Assembly: GCA_914767715.1 (NCBI GenBank)
Contig: OU612071.1
Location: forward strand, 2,048,001 to 2,108,000
Length of the DNA stretch: 60,000 nt
Origin: Membranipora membranacea
Lineage: Eukaryota; Bryozoa; Gymnolaemata; Cheilostomatida; Membraniporidae
Reading direction: 5' to 3'
Under the pieces are notes generated by a model. That model saw only the letters and a list, made by a program, of their open reading frames with translations. It was not told the DNA's origin and made no database searches. Every line of letters starts with the position of its first letter. The stretch's first letter is position 1. Positions 9,542 to 20,329 of the stretch are shown here, in pieces. The translations under genes were made by a program, and so were the position numbers.

Positions 9542-11417
9542 TTAGTGGGGTACCAGCTCGGAGGGCCCTGTAGGTCCAGGGTCACCACTCTGTGCTTTCC
9601 CTACCTCTATAGTACCTTGAGCCAGCTGTAGTACACGTACTGTGGTAACACATCCTTTTTCAATGCCCCATGTTCCAGTCTTTCTCTTTTCCCATTCAGT
9701 AGCCACTTCTTCCCATGAAGCACCCTGGTTTTTAGTGGTCAGCCTTTCACACTGCCGACAATCCTTGGGACATCCACGTCTACTCATCCCATCAGCATTA
9801 CCATGTTTTGGCCCAGGCCGGTACCGTAGTTCAAAGGAAAACTCAGCTATCTGTTCCAACCAACGAGCAACTTGGCAAGTCGGCTCTGTTCTGCGACACA
9901 ACCAAAGCAGGGAAGCATGGTCAGTCCTGATGACAAAGGGGCGACCATATAGATATGGTCGGAAATGTTTAACTCCCCTAACCACTGCCAGTAGTTCCTG
10001 TTGTGTTACACAGTAGTTTTTCTCCGGTGGGGCATGTGTCTTGCTGTAGTAACCGACCGTCCGCTCTTCGCCGTTTTCTCTCTGAGCGAGAACTGCTCCT
10101 AGTCCAACATTGCTGGCATCTGTATCTAAGATAAACTCCAGACTTGGATCTGGGTATCGCAGAACAGGTGCCGATACTAGTCGCCGCTTCAACTCCTTAA
10201 AGCTATCTTCTTCATCCTTCTCCCAGCTCCATAGGGTTCCTTTACCAGTGAGTCGGTGTAGTGGTTTAGCCACTGTTGCAAAGTCTGGCATATATTGTCT
10301 ATAATACCCAGCTAGTCCTAGAAAAGCACGCAAGTCTGTTGCTCCTTTTGGGGATGGCCATTTGATTACTGCCTCAATCTTTCTTGGATCTGTAGCTATT
10401 CCTTCTGCCGACACCCGGTGGCCTAAATATTCCACTTCTTTCTGGAATAAATAACACTTCCCTGGTTTTAGCTTCAATCCTGCACTCCGTAGCCGATCCA
10501 GCACCTCGGCTAATCTTTGTTTGTGTGTCTGAAAGTCCGGTGCCATAACAATGATGTCATCCAGGTAGAGGAGTAGGGTTTTCCAGTGTAGGCCTCTCGG
10601 TACCTGTTCCATGAGACGTTGGAAGGTAGCAGGTGCTGAAGACAGGCCGAATGGTGAAACCTTCCATCTCCAAAGCCCTCCTCGCGTGACAAAGGCTGCT
10701 TTATCTCTTGCATAAGCACTAAGTGGAACTTGCCAGTATCCTGGGGTATATAGGAGGTCCAGAGTACTGAAATAGCTGCTGCCAGCTAGGGCCTCGAGAC
10801 TCTCGTCAATCCTACGGAGAGGATATGCATCCTGGACTGTGACATCATTTAGTCACCTTTTTCCTCACAAGGACTACCGGGGAACTCCATGCTCCTGTCC
10901 CAGGCTCGATCACCCCCTGTTTCAACAACTTATCTACCTGTGCCTCTACTTCCGCTTCGCGCTCAGCCCCCGAACGACGTGCCGGCTGTCGGATTGGGCG
11001 AGTTCCTGCTTCTAGTGGAATATCATGTTGGATTAGGTCAGTTTGTGCTGTGTCTCCTTCGCCTCTACTGAATATACATCTTGGTATTTGGTTAATAATT
11101 CCCTTATCTGCTCCTGCTGTTCCTCCTTGTTGCAAGTGTCTTTGGTTTGTTCTAATAACCCCGTAAGATGGGGTGGCCAATCTCCAGTATGAGCTCCAAC
11201 CTGTGGTTCATTGGGCTGGTCATCTAGTACTGCAGGCCAGCCAGGCAGGATATCCTCGTCTTTTACCGGGGTAAACTTTCCAATAACTTGTCCATTAAGA
11301 GGGAGACTTCCGTTGTCAAAAACTCTGACCCATCCAGTTCCTTGTTCGAGTGTTGTCAGGGTAGCAGCCATAACTCCCTCTTCAAAGAGGCCTTCTATCA
11401 CCCCAGTGATTGGAAGG
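9542..11417 (-). pseudogene. Inner element reverse transcriptase and RNase H
   Basis: After a linker (11417 to about 11100) the RT begins with the R(P/S)IRQPARR and WSSPVVLVRKK blocks (10845-11060). A frame change follows near 10845 (stop after the RKKVTK block). The LSAPATFQRLM block lies near 10610-10645, and the ORF from 10612 has the active-site YLDD at residues 16-19, then EYLGH and the connection domain. RNase H starts with DTDAS (Asp163 and Asp165 of that ORF) and has the TDHASLLWL block. It ends at 9542 just before the integrase. At least two frame changes interrupt it. Confidence 0.9.
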
Positions 11418-12435
11418 TCAGTCCACCACACGTACTGCTTGTATAGCCTCCTCTCCAGTTTGCAATTGGCAAGGCAACTCATGCTCGCCGGCAACGAGTA
11501 CGGCATCCTTGAAGGATAAGGTACACCCATGTTGCAATAGGAAAGGCATTCCTAGTATTGCCTCATCCTTAATTTGAGCCACAAGGAATCGTTCCTCCCA
11601 AACCAGTGACTTAATGCGACAACTAAGTTTTATGGTTCCAAAGAAGCGAAGGGGGCTTCCATCAGCCACCATTCCTTGTATTCTGTCAGCAGGCTCCAAA
11701 TTTGCTTTAACCTTTTCGTTTGTTGGGCAATCCCTTCTTCTGTGCCCTTCCTCTCCACAACCCCAGCACCGGGCATTTTTCCTCTCTCCACGTATGTTCT
11801 CTTTGTGATCTCTTGATGGCCCTGGCAGCCCTTGCTTCATTCCCGCCACTTCTGTTGTCAGATCCTGTACCGCTTTAAGTAGCGAAGCCATCACCTGTTC
11901 CGGACCCGGGGTCCAAACTCGTTGGGTGACGGATCGTTGGGGTGCCAATTCCTGCTCTCTTTCCTCTATGTCTTCCACCTGTCTTCCTTTCACTACAGTT
12001 CCTGAGCAAATGTCCCTGTAAACCTGGGTCGGCTAGGCCGAGCCGGAAACGCTCCATCGTCAACCTCTGGCGAGGAACATCAGGAGTATCTGCATAGGCT
12101 ACCCCCACAAGGCGCTCCACTTCCGCACCATAGTCCGCTAAGGACTGTCCTGTTTGCAGACGCAAGCTGCCAGCTATGGCCGCCCATGTACCGTGTCGGC
12201 CACATATCCGGGCTGGTCCAGTTAGCCCTTCCCTGGCTTTCAGAACGGATGTGGCTTCATCCCATTTCTGATTTTCAATTAGCTGTTCTAATTGCTCAAT
12301 GAACATCTCTACATCTCCTTTTCCATCGTAAATGGGGACTTTGAAACGCAAGCGAGGTGGCGCTGCGTCCTGTCCAGCTTGATCCGCAACTGCTTGGCGG
12401 ATCAATGCATTGAGATTTCCTACAAACTCATCCAT
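11418..12435 (-). pseudogene. Inner element gag, zinc knuckle and partial protease
   Basis: Gag starts at the ATG at 12435 and reads about 145 residues with the PIYDGKGDVEMFIEQLE block of Ty3/Gypsy capsids. It shifts frame near 12000 into the ORF from 11993, which carries a CX2CX4HX4C zinc knuckle (Cys76, Cys79, His84, Cys89). About 10-15 residues later comes VADGSPLRFFG and the EAILGMPFL block, which is the C-terminal half of a retropepsin. The expected D-(S/T)-G active-site half is not found between the knuckle and VADGS, so the protease appears to have lost its catalytic Asp through an internal deletion. Confidence 0.8.
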
Positions 12436-12505
12436 CCTGTCCTTCAGTAAATGCGTGGACCTTCTCGGGTGTGAGAAGTGCTGATTATCCCACTGCTGCC
12501 TCCAA

Positions 12506-12924
12506 TGTGATCAGTTTCCGTTTTAAAAACAAGAAATCCCGTTCTCCGGCGAAAACGGGATTCCGTATTCCCGAAACTCAAGTTTCCGTATATCAAGGGT
12601 TCCGCTTTCCGCAGGATCCGTTTCCGTATTCCGTTATACGGAAATTCTTATTCCTTATTCCTGATTCCTTGATCCTGATCTCTTATACCTTTTTGTTTCT
12701 TACAATACATTTATTATCAGTGCCCTTTTGTTTTGATGGATCATTTCTTTTATTGCTTGCATACGATGATACACTTCTAATCACTCTGACAATAATAATA
12801 ACTGCTCACTAAGAGCGCACATCAAGTGGGCGTGACGAAATAATATGCACGTGACTAACATTCACAGTAAGTTATGACGTAGTGCACAGATACAAACTAT
12901 ACAGTGAAGCTTATTTTGGCTACA
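12506..12924 (-). repeat. 5' LTR of the inner element
   Basis: Matches 5633-6051 with about seven substitutions, among them C/T at 12539, C/G at 12579 and several near 12680-12890. The minus-strand sequence immediately downstream (TTGGAGGCAGCAG, below 12506) fits a primer-binding site. The outer gag resumes on the other side at 12925. Confidence 0.9.
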
Positions 12925-13245
12925 AATTACAAGATGAACATTTTAGAGCTGGAGTCAATGCGGTGTCGGAATCGCTTAGGTTTGTGATATGAGACATCAA
13001 TTGCCTAATGAATCTGTTTCAGATTATATTGTAGCCATATCAAAACTCAGCATAAATGCAGGGTTCGGTACAGGTAACGCTTTATACAATCGTCTCCGTA
13101 ATAAACTGATTTGTGGCCTGCATGTTAGCATTCGCAATCGCATTCGTGAGGCATTGTTGAAAGAGGGTGATGCATTAACATGGATTAATGCAAAATCTAT
13201 AGCTGTGCTGGTCCCCACACGGCTGACCGCTGTCCAAATAAACAC
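12925..13245 (+). pseudogene. Outer element gag, C-terminal part
   Basis: Starts directly after the inner LTR with the coding block LQDEHFRAGVNAV, continuing the gag from 5632. After a frame change near 12985 it reads MRHQLPNESVSDYIVAI and the RNKLICGL block, typical of the gag region before the zinc knuckle in this lineage. It runs into the zinc knuckle of the next frame at about 13246. Confidence 0.8.
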
Positions 13246-14294
13246 ATGATATGTAGAAAATGTTCTAAAAAAGGTCATTTTGCTGAATGTTGTAGTACTC
13301 GGACTGATGATGGTGGCAAAAGTGGTAACGTGAGTGCTGTAGAGATGGTATCCACGCTGGAAATCAATCTAGTGGCAGATATACGCAAACCAATCGATAT
13401 ACCAATGAAGGTTGAAGATAAATCTATCAAATTACAATTGGATACGGGGTTTGGTTGGAGTCTAATATCATCAAAAGTGTACCAGTCAAAATTCAGTCAT
13501 TGTAAGTTGTCTGCTCGTTCTGACTTGACATTACATGATTATAGTGGCAATCTAGTTAAAGTCTTAGGTGAGATTTCTGTTGATGTAGTTCATTCAGCTC
13601 AGTCACATAAGTTGCCGCTTATTGTAGTACAGGGTAATGGTACAAATTTGCTAGGTCGAAATTGGCTGTCTCACATACGGTTGAATTGGAATGAAATATT
13701 CCCAGTACCAATAGTAGGTCAGGTCAAATCCCGTACTCTCAATGAGGTGTTGTCAAAGCATGCTCAGGTATTTCGTAGTGATCGCCTTGGTGAGATTAGA
13801 GGTTATGAGGCTTCTGTAGAGTCGAAACCTGATTGTACACCCATATACTGTAAAGCTCGACCAGTTCCGTTGATGTTCAGAGATAAGGTAGATGCTGATC
13901 TAGATAAACGAGTCTCAGATGGTTCTCTCGTACCTGTTCAAAAGAGTAAATGGGCCTCACCACTCGTATGTGTACCCAAGGATCAAGGCAAAAATGAAAG
14001 AGTATGCGCCGACTACTCCATTTCTGTTAACAAGGCCATTGAAGACAATGTTTATCCACTACCGCTGCCAGATGATCTCTTCACAATGATGAAAGGAGAA
14101 AAAATTTCTAAGATTGGCCTCGCATCTGCCTCCACACAGTTAAAGCTAGACAAAAGCTCTCAGAAAATTCTCACAATGAATACTCCTAAGGGGTTATTAG
14201 TGCCTACCAGGTTGCCGTTTGGTGTGAAAGTAGCAAGTATGCAGTTTCAGAAAGTCCTAGATCAGATTTTATCAGTATTCCTAACACATGTTGT
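13246..14294 (+). pseudogene. Outer element zinc knuckle, protease and RT N-terminal part
   Basis: The ORF opens with a CX2CX4HX4C knuckle (Cys3, Cys6, His11, Cys16). A retropepsin follows with the active-site triplet Asp66-Thr67-Gly68 in QLDTGFGWSLIS; most relatives have Ala after the Gly. The closing LLGRNWL block is at about residue 137. RT then starts near residue 180, with the ASPLVCVPK block and VCADYS. Motif A reads KIGLASA where an Asp would be expected at the Gly or near it, so the catalytic aspartate of motif A seems substituted. A frame change near 14285 ends this ORF before motif C. Confidence 0.85.
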
Positions 14295-15278
14295 TATATC
14301 GATGATATTCTTGTAACAGGTCCTAATGATCATAAGCACTTGAAAACGCTTGATGAGGTTTTTGATCGGTTGGAAAAACATGGTATCACAGTGAATAAAC
14401 ACAAAAGTTCGTTCTTGCAGTTGCCGGTTCCATATCTTGGTCATGTTCTCAGTAAATCTGGCATAGCACCCAATGAAGACAGAGTAAAAGCTATAAAAGA
14501 AGCTTAGACTCCTAAGAAAGTCCAAGACGTGCAGCAGTTCATGGGAATGATTAACTACTATGGAAAGTTCATTGAACAAGTCTCTACCAAAGCTGAGCCG
14601 TTACATAATCTAACGCGTGATGGAGTTGACTTCGTTTGGTCGGAAGAGTGCCAACAAGCATTCAACAATCTGAAGGAAGAGTTGTGCACCCAAACACTAC
14701 TCACCGGATTTGACCCTAGAAAACAGCTAGTGATGGCGTGTGATGTGAGTCCCTACGGTGTTGGAGCCATAATCTCACATAGAGAAGAAGATGGATCTGA
14801 AACACTGATAGCCTATGCCTCTAGAACACTCTCAAATGCAGAATCAAACTACGCTCAGACACACAGAGAAGCTCTCAGTATCATGTTTGGATCGAAGAAA
14901 TTTGCAAAGTATCTGATTGGCAACAAATTCATACTCATCACAGATCACAGTGCACTTCAGACAGTTTACAGTCCTAATGCTAAACTAATGTCTGGAGTTG
15001 CCCTCTCTAGACTGCACAGAAGGAAACTCATTCTAAACGAGTACAACTATACAGGAGAATATCGCAAAGGTTCTGACTTATGTCACGTTGATTATCTGTC
15101 GAGGGCTCCGCTCAGCTCTAGTGAAAGTTTTGAGATGGAAGTAAATTATTTCTCAATAGTTGATAATCTCCCAGTGACTGCTGATGAAATAGCTCGTGAA
15201 ACTAGTAGATGTCCTATTCTCAGTAAGGTTCGAGACTTCGTGAAATTCAGATGTAGAGTTAGAGCCATACTTCAGTAA
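14295..15278 (+). pseudogene. Outer element RT C-terminal part and RNase H
   Basis: The next frame carries the active-site YIDD (14295-14306) and the HVLSKSGI block, is cut by a TAG near 14505, and continues from about 14510 with MGMINYYGKF and the connection domain. RNase H shows VMACDVSPYGVGA, the ETLIAYASRTL block and ITDHSALQ. The frame is then open to 15278, where a frame change separates it from the integrase. Confidence 0.85.
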
Positions 15279-15312
15279 GCGCGGTGATCTCACAGTTGAC
15301 AAAGGATGTATA

Positions 15313-16572
15313 TTGTATGGTTGTAGAGTTGTCCTACCCTATTGTCTTATCAATAGAGTTATGTCAGAGTTGCACCAGGATCACGCTGGTGTTGTCAGAA
15401 TGAAGTCAGTGGCTCGTAGTTATTTTTGGTTTCCAAATGTTGATAGTACTATAGAGACTATAGCAAAAGAATGTCGTGAATGTCACATGGTTGGTAATTC
15501 ACCACCCAAAACTTGGTATCCGTTTCAGTTTGAGAACAAGCCATGGTTCAGGCTTCATGCTGATTTCGCTGAATATGATAGTCAGAATTATTTGATTGTG
15601 GTTGATAGTTGTAGCAAATGATTATGTGTAAAGCCCATGAGCAGTATTACTAGCTCTAAGGCTGTCTTCTCGCTAAGACAATTATACTCGACACATGGGT
15701 TATGTGCAATATTGTATAAAGATAATGCTGAGTCATTCACATCCGGAGAGTTTGAGGGATTTCTCAAGTCTAATGGAATAGTTCATAAATATTCACCTCC
15801 ATATCATGCTGCATCAAATGGTCAAGCGGAGCGTTGTGTGCAGACAGCTAAGAGTTTTCTCAAGAAAGTGAAAGGTAGTTCTAGGGGTAGGAATTTAGCA
15901 TTGTCGAGGTTTCTGTTAAGATATAACACAGCCAATCATGCTACAACAGGTCGTGCTCCATGTGAACTGTTAATGGGCAGTCAACTACGCACTTTATTTA
16001 TTCTCAATAAACCCAGTCTGCAAGCAGATGTTGATAAGTCTGATAAGTCTCAGGATCGTAGTTATGTCGATGGTAGTAATTTCAAGTCTCGTGAGTTTAA
16101 AGTCGGAGATTCTGTCAAGGTCAGGAACATGATTGGTCGAGACAAGTGGTTATTTGGCACTGTAATAAAACGCATAGGTCCGCTCAGGTATCTAGTCAGG
16201 ATTGGTTCTAGAGTTCGGTATTGTCATTTGAATCATTTAGTTTCTGCTGGTACACACATTGATGATTGTGACTATGATGATTTAAACCAACCCCATAATT
16301 CTAATGTAACAAGACAAGATCTATCTCAGTATACCTTCAGCGAAGCCAGTGTAAAAGCAGCAACCACTTTGCCCCAGAGGTCCTCAGATGCTGACGGTAC
16401 AGCTGATGGTTCGAGAACTGATACAGGTACAAGCCTTATACCCAGTACTAGTCCGATGGTTACAACGCAGAGACAACATACTCAAACCTCTACACCGTCA
16501 CCTATTACACCACCAGTACTGAGACGTTCAGCTCGAATAAGCAGACCACCAGAGAGATATAAACCCTCTTAA
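15313..16572 (+). pseudogene. Outer element integrase
   Basis: The integrase begins with the H2C2 zinc-binding region (SELHQDHAG, the FWFPNVD block, CRECH). The catalytic core has Asp in LHADFAEYD, Asp in YKDNAESF and Glu in NGQAERCVQT. A single in-frame TGA at 15619-15621 splits it; the frame on both sides is the same. After the core come a GPLRYLVRIGSR block (GPY/F-like) and a Ser/Thr-rich tail with RRSARISRPPERY, a common C-terminus in this lineage. The stop lies 12 bp before the LTR. Confidence 0.9.
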
Positions 16573-16580
16573 AGGGGAGG
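16571..16580 (+). promoter_or_regulatory. Polypurine tract of the outer element
   Basis: AAAGGGGAGG lies three bases before the right LTR (16584), the expected place for the primer of plus-strand DNA synthesis in an LTR retrotransposon. Confidence 0.85.
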
Positions 16581-16583
16581 CAA

Positions 16584-16790
16584 TGTTATATATGCCATGC
16601 CTTAACGATGACAGTTAATAAGCCTGCTAACAGACATCACAGGACGTGATGTCAGATTCTATTGTTCTTTTATAATGACCACAATGCAGTGGCTATTTCC
16701 TTATTATGTAAACCATGCTACCAGTAAGATACCTCTGCTAGATGCTCGCAATAAAATATCGTAAAACATCCCCAACACACAAACTTAATA
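16584..16790 (+). repeat. 3' LTR of the outer element
   Basis: Matches 5081-5287 with about 11 substitutions and no length change. It is followed by CTCGC at 16791-16795, the right copy of the target duplication. Confidence 0.9.
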
Positions 16791-16795
16791 CTCGC

Positions 16796-17023
16796 CTTAA
16801 TGGGGAGTTAGAAATTCAAACCCCTGCCATTACAGCCACTAGGTCGAAGGAAAAATTTTCCCCCAAGAGAGCCAACAACTGTAGAGGGGAGAGGTCAATG
16901 TTAACCACAGGTGTTAACCTGTGGAATTTACACCTACTGGGGGAGGAGAGGGCGGCTCCTTCTGCTTTGCGTGGGAGGTTGGCGTCCTCGCTGTGGGGGT
17001 GTGGTTCGCTTCTTGTCGAGTAG
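16796..17023 (+). mobile_element. LINE-A, 3' segment
   Basis: Continues LINE-A after the nested insertion. The frame reads the NTRLNGELEIQTP block and a GVNLWNLHL block, the counterpart of the G(I/P)K(L/I)WNSLP motif that closes the ORF2 of Jockey/CR1-like LINEs. The stop at 17021-17023 may be the original end. About 60 bp of unassigned sequence follow. Confidence 0.65.
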
Positions 17024-17089
17024 GCTGCGTGTCTGGGCTCGCCCTGGGGACAGTAGCCTTCGTTTTCCCGATAATCGATAATCGGTTTT

Positions 17090-17668
17090 AAAAACTTTTT
17101 CCCAATATCTTAAGTTATTTCCCTAAAACTTAATTTTTTTGACTTGAGTCGTTTTTAAGAGGTTTTGGGACTTGGAGAACTCAAAAACCAAGCTGGGCCA
17201 TTTTTTTGAAAATTTGAAAACTTGAGTATTTTCACAAAAACTTAAGTTTGTTGACTTAACTCGTTTTTAAGAGGTTTTGGGACTTGGAGAACTCAAAAAT
17301 CATGCTGGGCCGTTTTTTTTAAAAGTTTTAAATCTTAAGTTTTTTCCCAAAAACATAAGGTTTTTTCCCTAAAACTTAAATTTGTTGACTAAATTCGTTT
17401 TTTACAGGTTTTGGGATTTGGAGAACTCAAAAATCATGCTGGGCTTTTTTTTCTTAAAGGTTGAAAACTTAAGTTTTTTCCCTCAAACTTAAATTTGTTG
17501 ACTGAATTCGTTTTTTACAGGTTTTTGGATTTGGAGAACTCATAAATCATGCTGGGCCGTTTTTTCTAAAATGTTGAAAACTTAAGTTTTTTTCCCCAAA
17601 ACTTAAATTTGTTGACTTAACTCGTTTTTTAGAGGATTTGGGACTTGGAGAACTCATAAATCATGCAG
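17090..17668 (+). repeat. Tandem repeat, unit about 112-134 bp, five copies
   Basis: The block TTGGAGAACTCA recurs at about 17174, 17286, 17420, 17532 and 17647, each time followed by an ATCATGCTGGGC-like word and T-runs, with AACTTAAGTTTTTT between. The unit length alternates near 112 and 134 bp. No coding potential was seen. Confidence 0.8.
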
Positions 17669-17735
17669 GGCCGTTTTGGGCCGCGGGCCGTTTTTGGCCT
17701 CGGGCCGTTTTGGGCTGCGGGCCGTTTTGGGCGAT
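17668..17735 (+). repeat. Short GC-rich tandem repeat, core GGGCCGTTTTGG
   Basis: Four imperfect copies of a unit of about 20 bp (GGGCCGTTTTGGSYNCG) end the larger tandem array. It gives a small Arg/Pro ORF on the minus strand that is not a gene. Confidence 0.75.
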
Positions 17736-17927
17736 TTCCATCAAAGAATGTATAGAATCCCTAGATTCATTCTTATTGAAACAGTGAAGGTTTGAGAAAA
17801 GGATACTGATCGCATCACAATACCAAATGAGTGAAAATTCACTGTTTGAGTGGGCAGATTGCCTCACAGGCAAAGCTACAGGTCAAAACAGATCTTGAAT
17901 CATTACCTGCCCTACCGTCTGCTTGGT

Positions 17928-18585
17928 TGTGGTGGATAGCTGGACATTTACAATTTTATTTACATGCTTTATTATTATTATCATTAGTTGTCTTCCCATC
18001 TCATCATATTAGTAACTTTTCTAATTTTAACTCATACAAGCCATCTATGGATTTTTCCATTGAAAATTTCCACAGTTAGTACCAATGGTTAGTATCACAT
18101 GACCTACTATGCTTTTATAACTAAACACAGTGCAATAAGTTCCTCCCAGTTAGTATTTTGCAGCTGAAGAACAAATTAGGTAATAATTGTCCAAATCCTC
18201 CCCCCCCCCCCCCCTATTTGTCCTGCAAGATAAATAGGGTTACTACGTTGTCTATATCCCTCCCCTTCCCTGCCATTTGTCTGGCCAGATAAAAAAGGCT
18301 ACCATCTTTGTCCATATCTCCCCCCCCCCCCCCAAAGTCAGGCAGTCATATTTCCAGATAAGATAGAGTCGGCATACTTGTTACCTTTCCCTCAGATAGA
18401 GTCGGCGTACTCGGTATATTCACAGGCAGACAGAGTCGGCATACTCGATACATTTCCACTTAGATAGAGTCGGCTTAATCGTGTTAGAGAGTCGGCGTAC
18501 TCAGCATAAATAGGCAATGTGCGTGGTTGCAGTGGCGCGTATCGCCGCCTTGGAGTAACCCCCCCCCCCCCTAAAAACCTCTACA
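17928..18585 (+). repeat. 5' LTR-like repeat (copy A)
   Basis: 658 bp. In order it holds a unique 5' part (shared with 19869 and the reverse of 22374), C-rich units related to the 55-bp repeat (18180-18340, with poly-C runs), units with AGATAGAGTCGGCGTACTC (18355-18510), a TATA-like CATAAATAGG at 18505-18514, and a conserved GCAATGTGCGTGGTTGCAG block before the end. Confidence 0.6.
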
Positions 18586-18673
18586 ATGGTTGCAGCAGAG
18601 GGATCTGCTGGGGACACGCGCAGTCTGACAAACCAGTCTACATGGCAACTGTGTAAAAGGTAGGGGAGGGCGC

Positions 18674-19042
18674 ATGCAGGGCGCAAGGGTCGACAAGGCC
18701 GTCAACAGACTCGCTGCTGTTCAGGGTGAGACACTTATTGATAATCTCTATCCAAGTAACTGGTACAAAGCCCCATGTACCATGTCCAAACGAGCTTTTC
18801 TCTTACAACTACACTGCATGCTGGAAGGGAGGGCTGCTGAAATTGGAAGAGGATCAATCGGTGATTTAATCTCTGTTGGACTCGTGCAATTTGGTCTTAC
18901 GCTGCAATGTGGCCAGATTAAGTATATGAGAAGTGGAAAATCAAAGCCCACCCTCTGTTCCAAAAATTACGGAAAGAAGCTGAGAGCAAGTCATAGTAGC
19001 ACTCAAAAGCATTCACACTACAGAACCTGCCCTAGTCAGTGA
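18674..19042 (+). CDS. Possible gag-like ORF of the small LTR element
   Basis: A 122-codon ORF starts 89 bp after the 5' LTR. It contains the DNLYPSNWYKAPCTMSK block and a helical stretch, and lacks a zinc knuckle, protease or RT signature. The position fits gag or a gag remnant. It may equally be chance coding in a non-autonomous element. Confidence 0.3.
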   Translation: MQGARVDKAVNRLAAVQGETLIDNLYPSNWYKAPCTMSKRAFLLQLHCMLEGRAAEIGRGSIGDLISVGLVQFGLTLQCGQIKYMRSGKSKPTLCSKNYGKKLRASHSSTQKHSHYRTCPSQ

Positions 19043-19149
19043 GATGTACAAATTGACTCATATAACCGTTACCATTAAGACTCACACTCTTATTTGGCAA
19101 CCCCCAACCCATCACCGTTCCAGTCCTTGACCTTAAAATCTTACCAATA

Positions 19150-19560
19150 CCACGGCTTGACCCAATACAAGTAGGGGCTGTCCAACCCACACCCCTAATA
19201 ATTCCCACAATTCCCTCACATGTCCAGCCGTTATACAAATAAGCCTGTGGAGTTTGCCAAAGCTCAAGTGATAAGCTCAAAGACGCCAACCACCTGCCCC
19301 AATACCAGTAGGCGTCGTCCAAATCCAGTCCATCATGCTGCCCACAATCTTCTCACATATCCAGCCCTTATACAATAAAGCCTACGGAGTTTGCCTAGGC
19401 CAAAGTGACAAGATCCAGGACACTAACAGCCTGATCCAAATATGTGGGCGGTGTCTCCAACCCCCCATACTGCCCACAAGCCCATACTTGTCCAATCCTT
19501 ATACAATGAAGCCTGTGGAGTTTCCCAAAGCCTGAGTGACTAGCTCTAGGACGCTAAAAT
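19150..19560 (+). repeat. Diverged tandem repeat, unit about 130-145 bp, three copies
   Basis: The words TTATACAA (about 19231, 19371, 19500) and AAGCCTGTGGAGTTTGCC recur with spacing 130-140 bp, and so does the (A/C)AATA-C-AGTAGG-GTC-TCCAA word between them. The repeats fill the internal part of the small LTR element. Confidence 0.6.
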
Positions 19561-19868
19561 GTTTTAATGTTTTTAATTTTTTTTTATAATCAGCATTGTT
19601 GTCCCTGTAAGGCACCAATTATCTCAATGTGCTCGCCCCCAGTCTCCCTGTCCCATTCATGGCATTTCCCAAAGCCTCTACCACAACCCCTACTGCCGAT
19701 AGCCTGTCCAAAACCCCATACCGCCCGTACCCTCTGCTCCACAGACAGCTCTACGGATGTACTAAACGATAGCATACAATGGCAGAGGACACCTTATGAC
19801 AGATAGAAGAACAGTACCAACAGATGCAAGACAAAGACAAAGAAAATAAGAAAAGTTAGAAGGGAGAG

Positions 19869-20329
19869 TGTGGTGGATTTTCCACCACAGCTGGACATTT
19901 GAAATTTATTTTACATCCTTTCTGATTATTATTAGTTGTCTTCCCATCTCATTATTATTAGTAACTTTTCTAATTTTAACTCATACAAGCCATCAATGGA
20001 ATTTTCCATGGCAAATTTCCACGATAGTGTCACATGACCTACAGAGTACTCGTTACCTTCCCCCTCAGATAGAGTCGGCGTACTCGGTATATTCACAGGC
20101 AGACAGAGTCGGCATATTCGATATATTTCCACTTAGATAGAGTCGGTGTAACCGTGTTGTACTCGTTACCCCCCCTCAGTTAGAGTCGTCGTTCTCGGTA
20201 TATTCACAGGCAGATAGAGTCGCCGTACTAGTTTTAGAGAGTCGGCGTACTCAGTATAAATAGGCAATGTGCGTGGTTGCAGTGGCGGGTATCGCGGCCT
20301 TAGGGTAACCCCCCCTAAAATCCTCGACA
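19869..20329 (+). repeat. 3' LTR-like repeat (copy B)
   Basis: 461 bp, same ends as copy A but with fewer internal minisatellite units and no 55-bp-related units. It keeps the TATAAATAGG block at about 20256 and the GCAATGTGCGTGGTTGCAG block. A purine-rich tract precedes it. Confidence 0.6.

Larger units (their letters stand above)
5633..12924 (-). mobile_element. Inner Ty3/Gypsy-like LTR retrotransposon with extra 3' ORFs
   Basis: A 7.3-kb element in reverse orientation inside the outer gag. It has 419-bp LTRs that on its own strand begin TGTAGCC and end GATCACA, a plausible primer-binding site TGGAGGCAGCAG next to the 5' LTR (minus strand, below 12505) and a pyrimidine-rich plus strand at 6052-6068 that is the complement of a polypurine tract. 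Gag, zinc knuckle, RT, RNase H, integrase and a GPY/F region follow in order. After pol come a 407-codon ORF and an acidic coiled-coil ORF. The LTRs differ at about 7 of 419 sites, so it is younger than its host element. No clean 5-bp target duplication was seen (ACATT left, AATTA right). Confidence 0.9.
5081..16790 (+). mobile_element. Outer Ty3/Gypsy-like LTR retrotransposon, interrupted by another element
   Basis: Two 207-bp LTRs, a polypurine tract before the right LTR, a 5-bp target duplication CTCGC, and gag-protease-RT-RNase H-integrase in that order identify a complete-length Ty3/Gypsy-like element. Its own length without the nested insert is about 4.4 kb. It is inserted in LINE-A. 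The LTRs differ at about 11 of 207 positions by eye, so it is an old copy. Frameshifts and stops in pol, and the insert in gag, make it dead. Confidence 0.9.
17928..20329 (+). mobile_element. Small non-autonomous LTR retrotransposon with repeat-bearing LTRs
   Basis: LTR-like copies at 17928-18585 and 19869-20329, both starting TGTGGTGGAT and ending CTCNACA, enclose 1.3 kb. The sequence after the left copy, TGGTTGCAGCAGAGG (18587), suits a primer-binding site, and a purine-rich tract at 19841-19868 precedes the right copy. Flanking tetranucleotides are TGGT (left) and TGAT (right), a possible decayed 4-bp duplication. No pol is present. The two LTRs differ in length because the internal minisatellites differ in copy number. 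Confidence 0.65.

Noticed and set aside
6899-10304. Plus-strand ORFs of 60-140 codons across this interval
   Set aside because: They are antisense shadows of the inner element's pol and ORF3, whose motifs are on the minus strand.
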